A stretch of DNA of 64,000 nucleotides, from the NCBI RefSeq assembly GCF_022539665.2, contig NC_081331.1, forward strand, positions 6,358,501 through 6,422,500, in the 5' to 3' direction. The stretch's first letter is position 1, and the number at the start of each line of letters is the position of its first letter. This document shows, in pieces, positions 46,101 through 59,601 of this stretch. The DNA is from Daphnia carinata. Taxonomy: Eukaryota > Arthropoda > Branchiopoda > Diplostraca > Daphniidae. A program made the position numbers and the translations under genes. The notes below the pieces were generated by a model, which searched no databases, was not told the DNA's origin, and was given only the letters and a program-made list of their open reading frames with translations.

Positions 46101-49100
46101 TCCCACCAGAGCCTCCTGCAACAGCCGCATTTTTCTCTTCATCCGCCGCATCAGATCTTACAACTACGGGCGTACTACTGCCCGCTGGTTGCTGCTGGCT
46201 TTCCTCATCATCCTGGCCGGCTAGATGGCGTAAAATGGCAAGTTCGATCCAAGCTTCCAAACGATCTTCGTCGATCTTCTCCAAGTTCAATAGAGTCAAA
46301 CAGAGATTATCTAAATCCGTGTCGTTGCTATCGGACGACTTCAGCAGCTTGTTGATGAAGCTATAGACCGATTTCCTGGATGCAAAATCGATAAAACATA
46401 ACAAATAGTTAACGTCCAACACAGTTAAAAACTTAATGTTATGATATAATACCTGTAAGTTGGGGATAATTCAGGCGTTGTTGTTGAGAAAACAATGTCC
46501 CATAGCGAGTGAACTTCTTCTTCGAACGTGTAGAATCGCGAAAGAGGATGGCGTGTAAGCGGATCTTCAACGCACGATTCCAAGAATCGAATACACTCCT
46601 CCAAGGCTTTCTCTTCCAAACATCGAATAGGGGCTCCGGAGGCTGTAACCAACGAGTGGCAATGGCTGATAACGATGTACGAGGCAATGTCTTGGTAACG
46701 GTCGCTGTCGGCTGCCCCCACTACCCCAGGCGTTCCATGACGAGCTGAACGAGATCAACCAAATTCTCGAAACACGCATCCAGCGCGATGGGGAAGAAGA
46801 CTCCGACCAATTCCTTTTCCGCCTCCTCAGAGTTGGGATACCAAACAACCAAATCATTGGCCAGTCGAACGGCGGCGTTCAACAAATGGCGTAAAGATGA
46901 GGCCGGGCTGAAGACGGGCTGTGATGACAAAAGCTGTAGATGGGCGCCCAGAATGCCGTTGAGATACGACTCGGAAGGAATAAGATCGCCCGATTGACCG
47001 GAACGCCAAGAGAAGAAGGCTGGGAAGTCGGAATTGCTGCTGTTCCAGCGATCTAGCGCAGCTCGCAAGAATGGCGGGAGACACAGAGCCAAGGCGGGTG
47101 TGATGTTTGCCAGTTTACAGCCTCGCGTTGAAGATATGGCCAGCAGGTGTTGAAGCGCTTCAGCTTCACTGGAACCCTCCAGCGTCGGAGTATCTGTGCT
47201 GTTGCCTAGGGCATCATGCAAAACGCAGCGCCGTGAAAGACTGGCAACCGAATCCACCAAGTCGCAGAGTTCCATGAAGATTTCTTTGGATATTTTCGAC
47301 GTTTTGGGTAATTTCTCCGTTGGACTGTCCAAGACGCGGTACGATTCATCACCATTATCCTTGTTGGCGCACTCGTCGTACAGAAGCCGTAACCTTTAAA
47401 CATTTGTCAAAATGTAACAGTTTAATCAGTAAATTAAATGAAAACGGTGATGATTAGGAGTACCTGGCAATTACCATATCCATCACGAGGACATCCCACA
47501 GATTGGGGACGGCTGCAATGTCTTTCAAGCGCGACGATTGGCGCATGCCTTGCCCCAGTTGCTTGGCCACTTTAACCAAAAACGCCGTGCTGTTGGCATG
47601 CTTGGCTGCCGCTTTGACAACGAAAATGGCTTTCTGTGTTGTAAGGCCTTGCTTGACCAAGCAATCTGTTATCCACGCGTTGTAGACTTTGTGGGCCGAC
47701 CGTGGCCCCCACAACAGGGCGTGGAGCAGAGCGGAAGGCTCCAATTCCACTCCGGCGGTAGACAAACCCTCCATTACTGGAACGGAAGGCGGTAGGCACT
47801 GAACGAGCCTCCAACCGGCATTGAAGCAATACTGGACGGCACACAGAGCGCTGTAGTCTCGCTTGTCTTTACGGACGCTATGAAATTCGCACTGGTGAAC
47901 GACGTGCAAGACGTTCAAGATGGCGCCGTACAATGCTGAATATTTAAACGAGTCCGAAGGGGCCAGCATGAAACTGCAAGCCAGGCCATCTAAATTTTTG
48001 ATAAATCAAAAGGGGGTGTTATTTTCATTCATCGCCAAGGTATGCCATCTATTGTAACTGACCTAATTTCGGAAGATCTTGATTATTGCTGTCAATATTA
48101 CTGAGCAAGTAAAACCGGGGGCGAATGCAGCATCCCTCATCTTCCGAGCCGTATTTGCGGTAACAGTCTTCCAATTCCCGACAGCAGTTGTACATTCTGC
48201 TGGGCTGTTGTGCGTCGTCAGCTCTGCCGGTACTCGAAAGGCCGGCCGAGCTGAGTAAATTCCATTGTATCTGTTCTAGCATGGCCACTGGGGCGTCGTA
48301 CAGATTTTTGATAAGATATTCGAGAAGAAGAAGGATGCGAGCCAGTAGCATCAGCTGTGTATCATGCAAAGGAATTATACTGAAGGCGGCCTGGGCAGCA
48401 CGGATCAACGTTTGGGCACAAAGAAGTAAGATGGCCTTCTTTTGCATTAGCTGCAATGAATGGAAAAGGAAGAGGAGGAGCTGAGCGTGCTCGACGTTGA
48501 GGTCTTCGGCCTCCTTATCTCGATCGCCAGCAACATGTGGATCTTCGATGTATTTTATCATCGTTTCCAGGAGACGCTTCCAAATAGAGAGACACGCGGC
48601 TTCACTGGTTTGACGTGCCTCTTCTTTGCTATCTTTGCGGTGTTTAGAGAGAAGCACCTGAGCCAAAACAGCCAAGCTTCTAGGATGAACTAGCAGTGGC
48701 CAGTCCTCTTCTTCGGACCACGGGTTGATATTCAGATGACTGAGCAGCGCAATTTGTAACGACGGACTCATGAGTTCATAAGCCAACAAGTTATGCGTAT
48801 ATCGGGCTAGAGACTGCGAAAAACGGCTGAACAGCTGGCCAAGAGTTTGTCCGAAAAATACGGCAATCGTTCCCGTCTCCGTTCGCGCCGTTTCACGATC
48901 TAGATCCTTGAGAATAGCGGCCAAGAGGATCAGCTGGTGTTCAGACAAACTGCTGGTTGTATACTGCCTCAGACGGGGTGAACAGAGCATGTGGTCGTTC
49001 ATAAAGGCAAAGATTTGCGTAGCTAACACGATGTATCCATGCGGTTCGCCCTTGTCAGGAACGGAAAGCGAGATATCGAGATTGCGTTGACAAGACTTGG

Positions 49101-51292
49101 AAGCGTTTCGTGCATCCTCTGAATCGTGAGGTCCACCTTTGTTCTTGCCCCCTTTAGGCTCTGGTGGAGTTATTGTCTCTTCGAACCAGTGACCAAGAAT
49201 AGGTTCGCTATCGTCGTCTTCTTCTTCCTCCTCCGCGGCACTGCTTTCCTCAGAGCAGCTGAAATCGTCGTCGTCGTAATAGGTAGCCGAATCTGATAAT
49301 GAAACTGTTTCCCCGTCACCATTCTTCTGGATTCGCTTCAGGTTGCACGATTTCCGGTAACTGACCGTGGCGATGTGGAATAGCAATTGTGTCACGGGCA
49401 AATCCGATAGAAAGCGAGAAATTCGTTGGCTATGGCTATAGTCTTCGGTGACATCAAAACCCACCAAGGTTCCAGGCATAACCTGATTTTCCTCTGCGTT
49501 CAGTATACCATTAGGTTCCAATAATTTTTCCAGGGTGGCAAGCGCCTGCGAAGCCAAGACTACCGACAAGCCACCATAACCTTGCTGGATTTTGGTCAAA
49601 TTAATCCTCGAGCCATCCTTGTGTTTACTCGGGGACTTGCCTTTATCTTCTTTATTTCCCTTTTCTGATCCCGCCTGTTAGGAAAAAAAAATTAGATAAA
49701 AATGACCAACATTTCAAATAAAACCAGGAAAATAAATTCCTTGAACCATCAACCAACCTGACTAGTGTTGGTCATTTGACCCTGTAATCCAGACAGTAAA
49801 AGCCAAGCGGCTATGTACAGAAAATTATCATAGTACACCCGGCTGCTGCGAGGTGATTTCTGGACGAGAGACGCCAAAATTTGATATATCTCAACCGCTG
49901 TTTCGACAACGGTTACTGCATTGCTTTCCCATTCTTCTTCCCGGTTACAGACGGCTGTAGCCGCATTAGGACTTGCTGACTGTTTAGAAGAAGCCATGTT
50001 TGGATTGCTGCTTCCCAACGATTTGGCGGGGACCGAACTAGCAGCCGCAAAGATACTGTGAGACGTCGCAACGGAAATGGCAGCCAATAGACAGCCCATT
50101 CCAATTTGCGTCAGAAGCCGTAAACGTTCTTTCGTGAGTGGTTCAAGTAGCGGTAAATTTAGAGCTTTCTTCGCAAGAAGCATGTCTTCTTTTAGGTGAG
50201 TAATATTTTGCTTTATCAGTTGGGCTTCACTTAATGACGAAGGTAGCCCTAGTCCTAACCCTTCCATTGCTCCGTTCCATTTGTCGATAAAACTTGCTAC
50301 ATTGGGCAGCGATTGACAAAAATTTACGATGGTGTCGGCAACGTCTAGGCTGCATAGGTTGGCGATGTTTTGACTACACACTGTCGACTATGTGAAATAA
50401 AATATTTGAGTTTCGAAATGACTGACTAAAAATATTGAATGAAAACAAGCTACCAAATTTTGCGTGGTGTTATCTTTTCTAGTGAAAGTTGCCGCTTCTC
50501 CTTCGCTCATGAGCTGGGTCATAGCTTTCTCAAACATGGCACCTGGAATCACTGATACAAACTGATCCAGCAAAGCAGCATTCAAATCTGGTCTGTTCTT
50601 CTTTGAAGTTTCAGGAACCAATGAGTCTAACAAATACAAAAATAAAATGAGAAAAAAAACTATTATAAAAATAACTTATATAGCAAACACTGATACCTGT
50701 GTCTTTTGATTTTTCCAGATCTTTCAGGTAGCCTTCAAGTAATTCAAAATCTGTGTCATTCATCTCCAAAGCTCCAGTGCTCAGGGCTTTCAATGCAAGA
50801 AGAATATGACTAGGCTGAACAGCTTGCGAGATAGGATTTTGTGCCAACAAGTCATTTGAAGCTTTCTTCAAAGCTCCTAATAAGCTGGGCATGATGATCT
50901 TGCAGCTGTTGGATATGATTCCTCCAAAGGTAAGGTTCCCTAATAAATTGTAAATGTCAAATATTAGGTTTCAAATGGTGACTTCAAGTACTAATCTTGT
51001 GACTGCTTACTTTGAGAGGCATTTCGAACAAAGAAATCTGCCAGCAAGATGCTTAATGTAGGGTTGAAATCATTTTCATCATTAGCTGAGAAACTGCTTT
51101 CACTTAAAAAATAATAAAAACGAAATAAATGTAAACACTAAAACTCTGCTCACCAACATTTTCAACTTACGTTTTCTCAACGCATTTTGCAACTTCAAGA
51201 AGATTACTTTGTGTTTCGTTTTCGGCTCTTCGTGCCAGGCATCGTTTTTGCAAAATCGAACTCCAATCCGATCCGGGGCTACTGCTCGCCAT
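34162..51292 (-). CDS. UBR4: E3 ubiquitin-protein ligase UBR4 (poe / calossin-like)
   Basis: Giant N-recognin that binds destabilising N-termini and drives ubiquitination. Twenty-six exons were reconstructed: 51292-51171, 51102-51011, 50939-50697, 50626-50454, 50387-49758, 49674-48063, 47989-47464, 47393-46453, 46375-45526, 45458-44701, 44631-43717, 43649-41282, 41207-39461, 39390-38519, 38449-38360, 38294-37389, 37307-37222, 37159-37058, 36996-36637, 36575-36258, 36193-36101, 36025-35747, 35670-34887, 34815-34532, 34466-34304, 34226-34162. Total is about 5,125 aa, near the human 5,183. Landmarks: UBR box near residue 1,730 ([35 protein letters not shown]); a beta-propeller-like region ([20 protein letters not shown]); a zinc ribbon near 3,570-3,620 (CPRCSA, CSNCGE, CHKCRS, CNACGF); and the C-terminal hemi-RING from about 4,760 ([45 protein letters not shown]). 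Three one-base frameshifts, near 46725, 45800 and 44843, interrupt exons 8, 9 and 10; the net length is consistent with all three being errors or variants. Confidence 0.95.
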
Positions 51293-52432
51293 GTTCACAA
51301 CATATGCTGAAGAACTTGAAATGAAAAAACGACAACGGATACAATGACAGTAAGAAGATGTGCAACAAGAATCAATCTAAGCCGGAATTTTTTGTCGCGG
51401 ATCGGCGATGAATCAGCTGTTAAAGAAGGTGGTACTAAACAATGACTAATGCGTCCAACTTTACAGTAGAAGGTACTACCATACTACTTACTAATACTTG
51501 CAGTTGCAGTTTGCAGAGCTTTCAGCTCTGATAGTACTTCGTACGTTAGTAGTTTTGTATAAATTACAAATAGTCAAATGTAAAGTACAATACAACTTTG
51601 TATTCGTTTAGCTTCAGGTGATCGGATCAGTCAGGCCTTACGAAATGGAATGCCAAGCATTGGCAAATGAGCAACGTTAGATACAACATCATGATAACAA
51701 CTTTTTTTCTGCGTTATTTAGTCAGGAAACTCATTGCGTACAAAAATTCGATTATCAAGCAATTACGTAATAGATGAAGCGGACAACAAGAGGCATAGCA
51801 ATAGGAGATAATGAACCGATTACCTGACACAAGAATGGATTCACACTCCCTATAGTGTTTTAGTACTAACCGCTACTATCTGTACTTGTTTTACGGAGTA
51901 TCGAACTATCGATACCGTATGTTTGTCATAGTAACGTATTCGTTGGTTTGAATATTGTCGCGTAAATATTGCATGAAAACCGATCGTATTGCGAAGGTCC
52001 AACTTTTAATGCGCACTGCCTATTTCATGTCACGTTTCCTACCAGCGGAGAAAACGTGTCGTGATCTCTTGCCACGTCCCAAATTGCACACGAGTTTGCT
52101 TTTATAATCTTATTAAAAGTTAGGAAGCCAAAAACTTATGCTATCTCGTCGATTGCCGAGCGTAACAGTCCTTTTGGAGCTTGCAGGAGTTATCCTACTT
52201 CCAAGATTGCATTTCGATTAGGGGATAGAAAAAAAGTTTGTTCTGTACACGTTTCATTGGCAACACGTTCAATAATTTTATATTCAAATCGATAGGCATC
52301 GAAAGTCAAATTGAAAGAGCGAGCTAGCATCATTAACCCACTTGGAAAAGTCGTTCCATTGCAGGGAAAGAAGCAGGAAGAGAATCATAAGAGAAACCAA
52401 ATGTTTTTTAGTGACGAATCGCTGTACTTCCA
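51293..52432. other. Intergenic between UBR4 start and CDK9 stop
   Basis: This stretch must hold the UBR4 promoter and 5' UTR and the CDK9 3' UTR, because both genes read leftward. No coding frame, repeat or clear TATA element was recognised. Confidence 0.4.
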
Positions 52433-53912
52433 TCAAAATACGCGATCTTGGTAACTGCTATCAGCAGATGGATGAGGCTTTGGTTGAGGCAAAGCAGGGT
52501 GAGGTTGTGGCCTTCCAGCTCGGCGCGGCGGGGCCAGGAATTCAAACATACTCTGGCCGTGTTGGCCAAGCATTTTAGACAATTCGCAAGGCATAGGATC
52601 AGTCCAGAAAAAATCATGATTAAGGGCCGCATCGGCATCAACTCTCTTGGAAGGATCCAGCGTCAGTAACTTATCCAACAGGTCACATGCGTAAGGATCC
52701 TTGACGTAAGGTTTCAAGCGCTCTGAAAAATGGAAGTGAATCACTTAGCTGGATGTGTATGGAATAGTAAAAAAAAGATATTTCGATAAGCAACCTTTGA
52801 CTTTCCGTTTTTGTCCTTTCGGTAGCTCCATTTTGTTGTAAAGTTCGAGTTTTTCAACGTCAGGCCAAAGTTCTGGGACAATGGAACCACACAGTTGGCA
52901 AATCAGCGTCAGCTGGTGTTGTTCGGTATTGCCCTATTTCAGAATTACCTTGGTTAACCGACATTCAAACATTCCAAATAATCGACCCAAAATACCTGCA
53001 TGATTGGGCTACGAGTCCACATTTCAGCCATAATACAACCCGCACCCCACATATCCACAGGCGGTCCATAATTTCTTTCTCCTAACAGCAATTCGGGCGG
53101 TCGGTACCATAAGGTTACGACACGGTTGGTATATCTTTAAGAGAAACAGAAAAAAAGTGATTATCAAGAAATTTTCTCACATATTATATTTAATACCTGT
53201 TGGGCTGGTTATTCTTATTCAAACTGAATGCTCTTGCAAGACCAAAATCAGCTAACTTTAGGACACCAGTTCTGGTGATCAAGACATTGGCAGCTTTCAT
53301 GTCTCTGTGTAGGATCTTAAAAAGAACCACATTGAAACAAGCTTCAAACAGGGACTTGGGTGTCGGAAACTCACTTTGTTACTGTGGATAAAATACAACC
53401 CATTCAAAAGCTGCTGCATGACCTTTTTAATTTCTCCTAAACTAAATTTGACATTTGCATTGGACAGTAAACCAGCCAGATCGTGCTCACAGAAGTCAAA
53501 GACCAAGTAAAAGGTTGACTTGAACTTGTTGAGCTGGGTGACTTTTGTCCGGCAGATTTCTATCAAATTGACCACATTTTCATGTTTGAGCAGCTGCAAA
53601 ATTCGTATTTCTCTCAGAGCAGTGATAGGGAACTGGGAACAAAGAGAGAAGACATTATAACGAAATGCTCATCAATCATCTGAAATCAACAATGGCACTA
53701 ACCCCTTCTTTCTCATTTTCCATTAGAACTTTTTTTAACGCCACAATTTTCTTCGTCTTTTTGTGGCGGGCTTTGAAGACTTCACCAAAGGTACCTTGTC
53801 CAATCTTGGCCATTTTTTCGTACTTGTTGACCTCGTCACAAAAGGGAAATTCGAGTTCTTCCAAGAATTTTTCACGATCTTTGGGATTCATTGAGGTAAT
53901 GGATGTGGCCAT
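52433..53912 (-). CDS. CDK9: Cyclin-dependent kinase 9 (P-TEFb catalytic subunit)
   Basis: Exons 53912-53703, 53632-53375, 53315-53197, 53134-52996, 52933-52795 and 52722-52433 join in frame to give 384 aa. All kinase landmarks are present: glycine loop [20 protein letters not shown] lysine, the PITALRE-type helix (FPITALRE), [10 protein letters not shown] catalytic loop, [11 protein letters not shown] (DFG), T-loop [17 protein letters not shown] with the activating Thr, and [10 protein letters not shown]. The C-terminus [12 protein letters not shown]...[10 protein letters not shown]...DRVF is diagnostic of CDK9 against CDK12/13. With cyclin T it phosphorylates the Pol II CTD and elongation factors in the nucleus. 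It lies upstream of UBR4 in the same orientation and is divergent from NPDC1. Confidence 0.97.
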
Positions 53913-56543
53913 GTTTACAAAGGTTTGCTGGGTGATTTCTCACCTGGCACCAACCAGAAGAGAAACGAACAAACCAGTACGTATCAAAGTAGAAAACGAA
54001 GCAAAAACGGGAAACAAATGTGGACGAAAAATAACAAAAAAAAAAAAACACAACTAAAGGCTTAAGATGTCCCTGAATCGAAGGTTGGACTAACGGATAG
54101 GGCTAAACAGTAAATTTTGCTGGCAATCAACATGGTGTCTCGATTCGAGTTTTAATACTGGCATAAACGCATAATACAAGTTCTTGATTCACTAACGACA
54201 TCGTTTCGGCTTTCCCCCACTAAAACAAAAAGACCGTCTACGTGAATGAATAACAATTTCTCTTAGCCATTTTTTCATATATTACGTAGCATTCGCTTAA
54301 CTTAATGGACTGGTGCTTGATGAATGTGGTACATCTAGGCTATTCATTACCAAGACCTTATATAACTTACAGCGTCTATATCTCATAACAGCGAAGTGTA
54401 ATAAAGGACTTATTCCCTGAGAAGAAAGTTAATAACAAAGATGTACAATGCATATTGTCCTCGTCGAGAAAACCGATCAATATCCACACACCCAAGCACT
54501 GTACCGGCCTTTGTTCGTGCCTTCTGTGCTGTACGCCTTGCGGACGGCAATTTCGTTAATCGATGAAACTAATTATTGGCAGTCTCTCAATCATAGTACG
54601 AAATGATACGCTCGAGAATCAGCGGAAGCCTTTGTTATCTTCCTAATGGAACCACTACATCATACGCACCGGAGGTATAACCGAACGCACATTTCTTTAC
54701 ATCCTGTATTCTTGGAAACGAGATGATTTAAATTATGCTCGGAGTCTCACCTGAGAGGCGTCACCTTCAACATTGAACTGCAAACTGAGAGGAAGTTTAA
54801 AACAGCCGCCCTTGCCATCCTTTCTAGTAGTTTATTTAAAGTACAGGGGGTGTTGCGATCAGCCACATTTTGGGACGAACATTTTAAAGTAGTTGGCCTA
54901 TATAATTGAGGCTTTGAATTGGCAATTATCGTCGGCGCTGCCGTAACGTACATTGTTATTGCGCGTTTCGCTATTGGTGCACACCAAAAGTCAATATATT
55001 GCCGGCGGTTGTAGTCATTTGCTTAAAGTTCCCTCGAAATATGCCGTTGTTGTTGATCGTTGAGTATTAGTGAAAACAAAGAAAACTTCCCTTTTTTTTT
55101 GCGAGCTTTTGGCATACAGAAAAACAACTAAAAACTATAAAACCAAACAAGTGAAAGTGCAGTGCGGCATCTAAATATCTCCCATGCGTCATCGTGTTGG
55201 CGCAGTGGAACACGGAAAACTAACTTGATAGAATTGGACTGGTGTTCTCCCCCGAGGAAGTGGCAACAAACAGAATCAAAATAAAGGACTGATTTAATGT
55301 AAATACCGGTAAATCTCTTCATATTTCAGTATTCTCATCCGTAAAAAATAGCGAAAAAATGGGGCCAGGGACGGTACGGCCTTCGTAGAACACACAACTT
55401 TGTGACATGTTAAAAAAGAGGAGTTCAAATATTAACAGTGAGATTTGGTCCACAAAAACTTGGAAATTGCCTTTTAAAAAAATGTAAGCTGTAATTTTTC
55501 GACAGAAGTTCGAATTAAAACAAATAGACTGGCTCATTAGCCAGCAACTGTACCATTCCTGAGATCATATATCAATCTCGTTTTTTATTTCAAGCAAATT
55601 TTGACAATCGACCTGTTAAGTCTTCTCCTCGCAACCAGAGTAGAGAAGATTGTGTTTCACAGCAATGTGCGTATACGATGACTGTGACGCAAATGAGGCT
55701 CATAATATTGATCGCTTTTTATTATTTTCTAGCTCTATGAAAACGAAAAGAAAGAAGAATATACTAGGCTCAGCAAAATACTACTTTGTTGACAAGTCAA
55801 GCGCTCTAGCTTTCGTTTCCTGAGGAAACTGGACTGAAAGGGCGAGAGGAGGGTCTGATGACGTCGTGCGCTATCGATTGATGTCTCCGTGGTCTCCCGT
55901 TTCCTGCCTTGCGTATTATAACAGCTCGGGACCTTGCCTAGTTGCAGTGGGGTAAGAAAAAATATTGGGAAAGATAAACAGGAGTAGGAAACCCGCATAA
56001 CAATTATCAAGCGGCAAAAACTGGTCCAAACAAACACCAGCATCGTTACGACCCCTGTAGGCAACAAGAAAAATCGTCAGTCAGTTGGTGACACGCGCCG
56101 TTCGTTTTCATTTGTGAAATAAAAATAGAAAAAACAAACAAAAAAAACCTCAGGTAATGTGTCCGTTCATTCACTTGAAGAGTGTAGAAAAAACAAGAGT
56201 GCAGCAAGTCGTATTGATCGTGATTTAGCCACGCAACAGAACAGCGGAGATGGGCACACACTAAAACGCCTACACGTACTCACGCGTTTAGCTTCTGCGC
56301 CGTCCATTGCTCGTCGTTTGATCGAGACACGACTCGCCGTCGTACAGTTTTGTTTCGGCCGCTCTTCTCAACGGTCTTTCACAGCTTTCTCTTGATTCGT
56401 GATTCCAATAATGGCTACCTGAATAGTCGGCATTGGACGGCCATTTTCTCGTGTAGTGCTTTCTCTACATTTAACTGCCTAATAAAAAAGGAATTACAGT
56501 GGTAATTGCTAGTTTAGTAGAGAGCCGGCCATCTCGTAAGGCC
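53913..56543. other. Bidirectional intergenic region between CDK9 and NPDC1
   Basis: 2.6 kb between two divergent genes, expected to hold both promoters and 5' UTR exons. I see no coding frame with family similarity and no repeat. Short frames are fortuitous. Confidence 0.4.
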
Positions 56544-58897
56544 ATGGTCAACCGCTCGTGGTGGTTCCTGGCCTTTCTGCTGGTGGAGACGCAGTATTGT
56601 CTAGTCCTCGCAGGCCAGCATCGCAATTATCAAGGTTAGTTTCGATTTTTACCCTCTTCTTTCTTTTATGTCGTTTGCGAACAGCAACGCCATTTGTTTT
56701 TTCATACATGAAAGTAATAACCTCAACTGGGCTGTGTACACCAGCTGGTACTCGTACGACATCTGGCACGACGTCATCATCGGGCTTGATGTCGGTGTGA
56801 AGGGCGTGATATGAGCAATTTACATACAGCTTTCAGGTCACTAATGACATCTCTGGGAAAATTCTATTGTCTTGCAGATGCCACGGCTGATATGGATAAT
56901 GGGCCAGAGGATCTTCTTTTAGAAGAATTGGTGCGTAATTGGAAATGGGCAGCTGCACAGCAACATGCGGGGAATCGTCAACGACATCCCCAATTGGCAG
57001 GCATTCGATTAGCTGACGAAGACGACTACGCCGAACCAGAAGACAAGATCCAGTTCGAACCCAATAAGGACGACCATCGTCAGCAAAAGAATTTTGCATA
57101 TCGACCCCACGACGATAGATTTCAGAACCATCGTCCACCCGAGCCAACCCGACAAATTAAGACCGTTGATCCTCTTATCCAGTCTGCAGGTAGGTTTTTT
57201 CCTGCGACAACAAAGGAAGCCATTTTGGGCACACAACGGTGGCCAAAATGTAAAGGAGTCCGCATGTAATCTATGAACCCGGTTTTCTACTTTACAGCAC
57301 CAACCATTCCGTTTCGTATGAGCTTTAATGATATCCGCAACGCCGGGCAAAAGGAGACAGATGTTTTCGACGAAGCGCCAGTAGCTATTGCACAGCAGCA
57401 TCCACACCTTCAACAGCAGCAAATCCCGTCACCTTCGGCAACAGGAAAATTTGTTAAAAGTACATCCGTTAATTCGGAGGAGGCTGATGAAAATCCTGAA
57501 TCGCGCATTTCACGCGATCCCGTCGCACACGCCATCGTCAGTTCAACAAAAACTGAACGTATCCACGACTCGCTAGCAGACATATACCTCACAGGTATTG
57601 CAAACGTTTTCTGAATTACAAACACAGACTAGTAATTATCCCCAATTCATTTCCTTTTGCTTGTATGGCTTGATTGATTGCCAGCTCTGGTGGCAGGATG
57701 CACAGCGTCAGTTGTAGCAGCCCTCTTGGCATTGGGCGTTTGCTTCTATAGGTGAGTGTCTACTTTTTTTTCAATCAATTCCTTTCTTTGAAAAGGAGGG
57801 TGGGGGGCTCTGGCAGACATGCCAACATCACAAGAGGTTTCTGAAAAGCCGGGGACGTCACATTCAATAAGTCGTAGCCAAGGATTTGGTAGCGTTCAAG
57901 GATCGATTAAATCAGGCAGCAAAAGCAAACAGGATCCGCTTTAAGACACGAATTTTGCACTTTCCTTCCACAAACTAACTCAAGTGAACAAGTAAAGGAT
58001 TTCCAGGGCAAATGGAAGAAATCTTTAAAAGCCAATCTTTTTTTGAGAGAGAGGGGGGATATGAGATGGCGTTATCGATCGATGATGAACAGGCTGCTAC
58101 CTCAATATTTATTGTGAAAACATTTCCAAAATTCTGTTTCTTACCCTATTTGGGATCATCGAAAAACTAGAACGTGTTCGACAAACAGCTGGCACGACGA
58201 TCAGCTGATCACATAAAGCAATTGATCTCTTACAAATACGACTCAAAATATTTGATAATCAGAACAAGTAAACGTAGCCAAATTTTACCTTAGATGGCAG
58301 AGAAGAGCCAAAGCGGCCCAAGAAGTTGAGTACCCAGCTTACGGAATCACTGGTCCTGGCCCATCGCCTAGCGGTAAATCGTCACTGAAGTCTTCACCTT
58401 CGTCCTCGACACCGGGAGGTGGCATTAGTGGCTGGACTTTGGGTAAAACCCCCAAAGCGGTAGCCAGTAGCGGTGACAAGAAATTGGCTCACTCGGCCCA
58501 TATGTTTCACTTCCAGCACCAAAAACAACAAGTCATTGCACTAGAAAGGTTCTCAGCTTTTTCCTCACACTCACGTGTTACACAGGCAATGGAATCAGAT
58601 TTCTACATCAGTGTCTTATTTTTGCTTACGTAGTCATTCAGGATGTGACAGACGAGGCTCCAATTCGGGAGGAGAAAGCGACGAGGACAACGAGGAAGGT
58701 GACTACACTGTTTACGAATGTCCTGGGTTGGCACCGGTAACGACACAATCTTTTCATTCTTCAGTAGCTCCCCAAGTCGCGAGCTAATAATATTTTTGTT
58801 TTGTGAAAAGACTGGCGAAATGGAAGTTAAGAACCCGCTCTTCCTTGACGATCCGACTCCTGCCACGCCAGCAGCCGTGAAACGTCAATCCAAATAG
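56544..58897 (+). CDS. NPDC1: Neural proliferation differentiation and control protein 1 homologue (NPDC1 / cab-1)
   Basis: Exons 56544-56634, 56878-57189, 57298-57594, 57685-57751, 58294-58548, 58634-58736 and 58811-58897 join in frame to give about 403 aa. A signal peptide (SWWFLAFLLVETQYCLVLAG) leads an acidic ectodomain with DLLLEELVRNWKWAAAQQ and TIPFRMSFNDIRNAG. One transmembrane segment follows (LVAGCTASVVAALLALGVCF, exon 4, around residues 235-256). The cytosolic tail holds the family signatures KLAHSAHMFHFQHQKQQV and DYTVYECPGLAPTGEMEVKN. NPDC1/cab-1 proteins are neuronal type I membrane proteins linked to dense-core or synaptic vesicles. The start ATG opens the signal peptide. An alternative exon may exist in intron 4 (see separate entry). 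Confidence 0.93.
57817..57944 (+). CDS. NPDC1: Candidate alternative terminal exon of NPDC1 lacking the membrane segment
   Basis: After an acceptor-like CTCTGGCAG, an open frame of 42 codons reads DMPTSQEVSEKPGTSHSISR, then SQGFGSVQGSIKSGSKSKQD and PL, and stops at 57944. Its phase fits only exon 3 (ending phase 1 at 57594), not exon 4. Its use would therefore skip the transmembrane exon and produce a secreted form. The pyrimidine tract is weak. No transcript evidence is available. Confidence 0.35.
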
Positions 58898-59010
58898 ACA
58901 AGAGAGAACAAGTGAGAGAGAGAGAGAAAACTATTCACTTTACTAAAATCCGAATTCATCAATGGCCAGATATATGCCACAAACCCTTCTCTCCAACAGT
59001 AAAAATTCAA

Positions 59011-59016
59011 AATAAA
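59011..59016 (+). terminator. Poly(A) signal AATAAA of NPDC1
   Basis: The AATAAA lies 114 bp after the NPDC1 stop, in the 700-bp gap before the convergent GPCPD1 gene. Confidence 0.5.
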
Positions 59017-59601
59017 AAAAAGAAAAGAAAATGATGTGAACTGTTGACAAAAGGTTGTATGATTTTTTAAACATGAGGTCATCAATGTACTACGTTTTAC
59101 ACGTTCGTTTTCCAAACAACTATTTTATCATATTTCCTTAAATGTCTATTAACGCCAACCTATAATTACCAAAAAAAAAAAGTTTTCAACTCTTTTCTAT
59201 CACCATCTTTCACGTTTCACTCCCTCTTGTTCTCCTTGGTTCCATTCAGATTCAAAATATACATGATTTATATATTATATATATGATAAAGATAGAGTAA
59301 CGATATTCCTCTCCGGCACCCTCCTTATTGTTATTATACATTGGGTTGACATTATTAATACACTATTTTGATGTTGCCACGCCACGAAAATTGAAACCAT
59401 TTTTTTATCTTTTTTTTTTGTATTATTTAACTTTCAAAACAAAAACCGGGACGCAATAATTTTCTTACGTTTTTCTTGCACCCGGGATGCACTAGAATTT
59501 CTTTTGGGGAAAGAATTTTTTTTTTAAATTGAAATAAGTAATCGAAAAACGCAAGCCAAACGAAGACATAAACTAAATCATGTAAAAAGGAGCTGAATTA
59601 A

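Noticed and set aside
46676-46724. A 48-bp intron in UBR4 at the first frameshift
   Set aside because: Candidate GT and AG sites exist but no combination restores the downstream reading phase. A one-base indel in the G run does.
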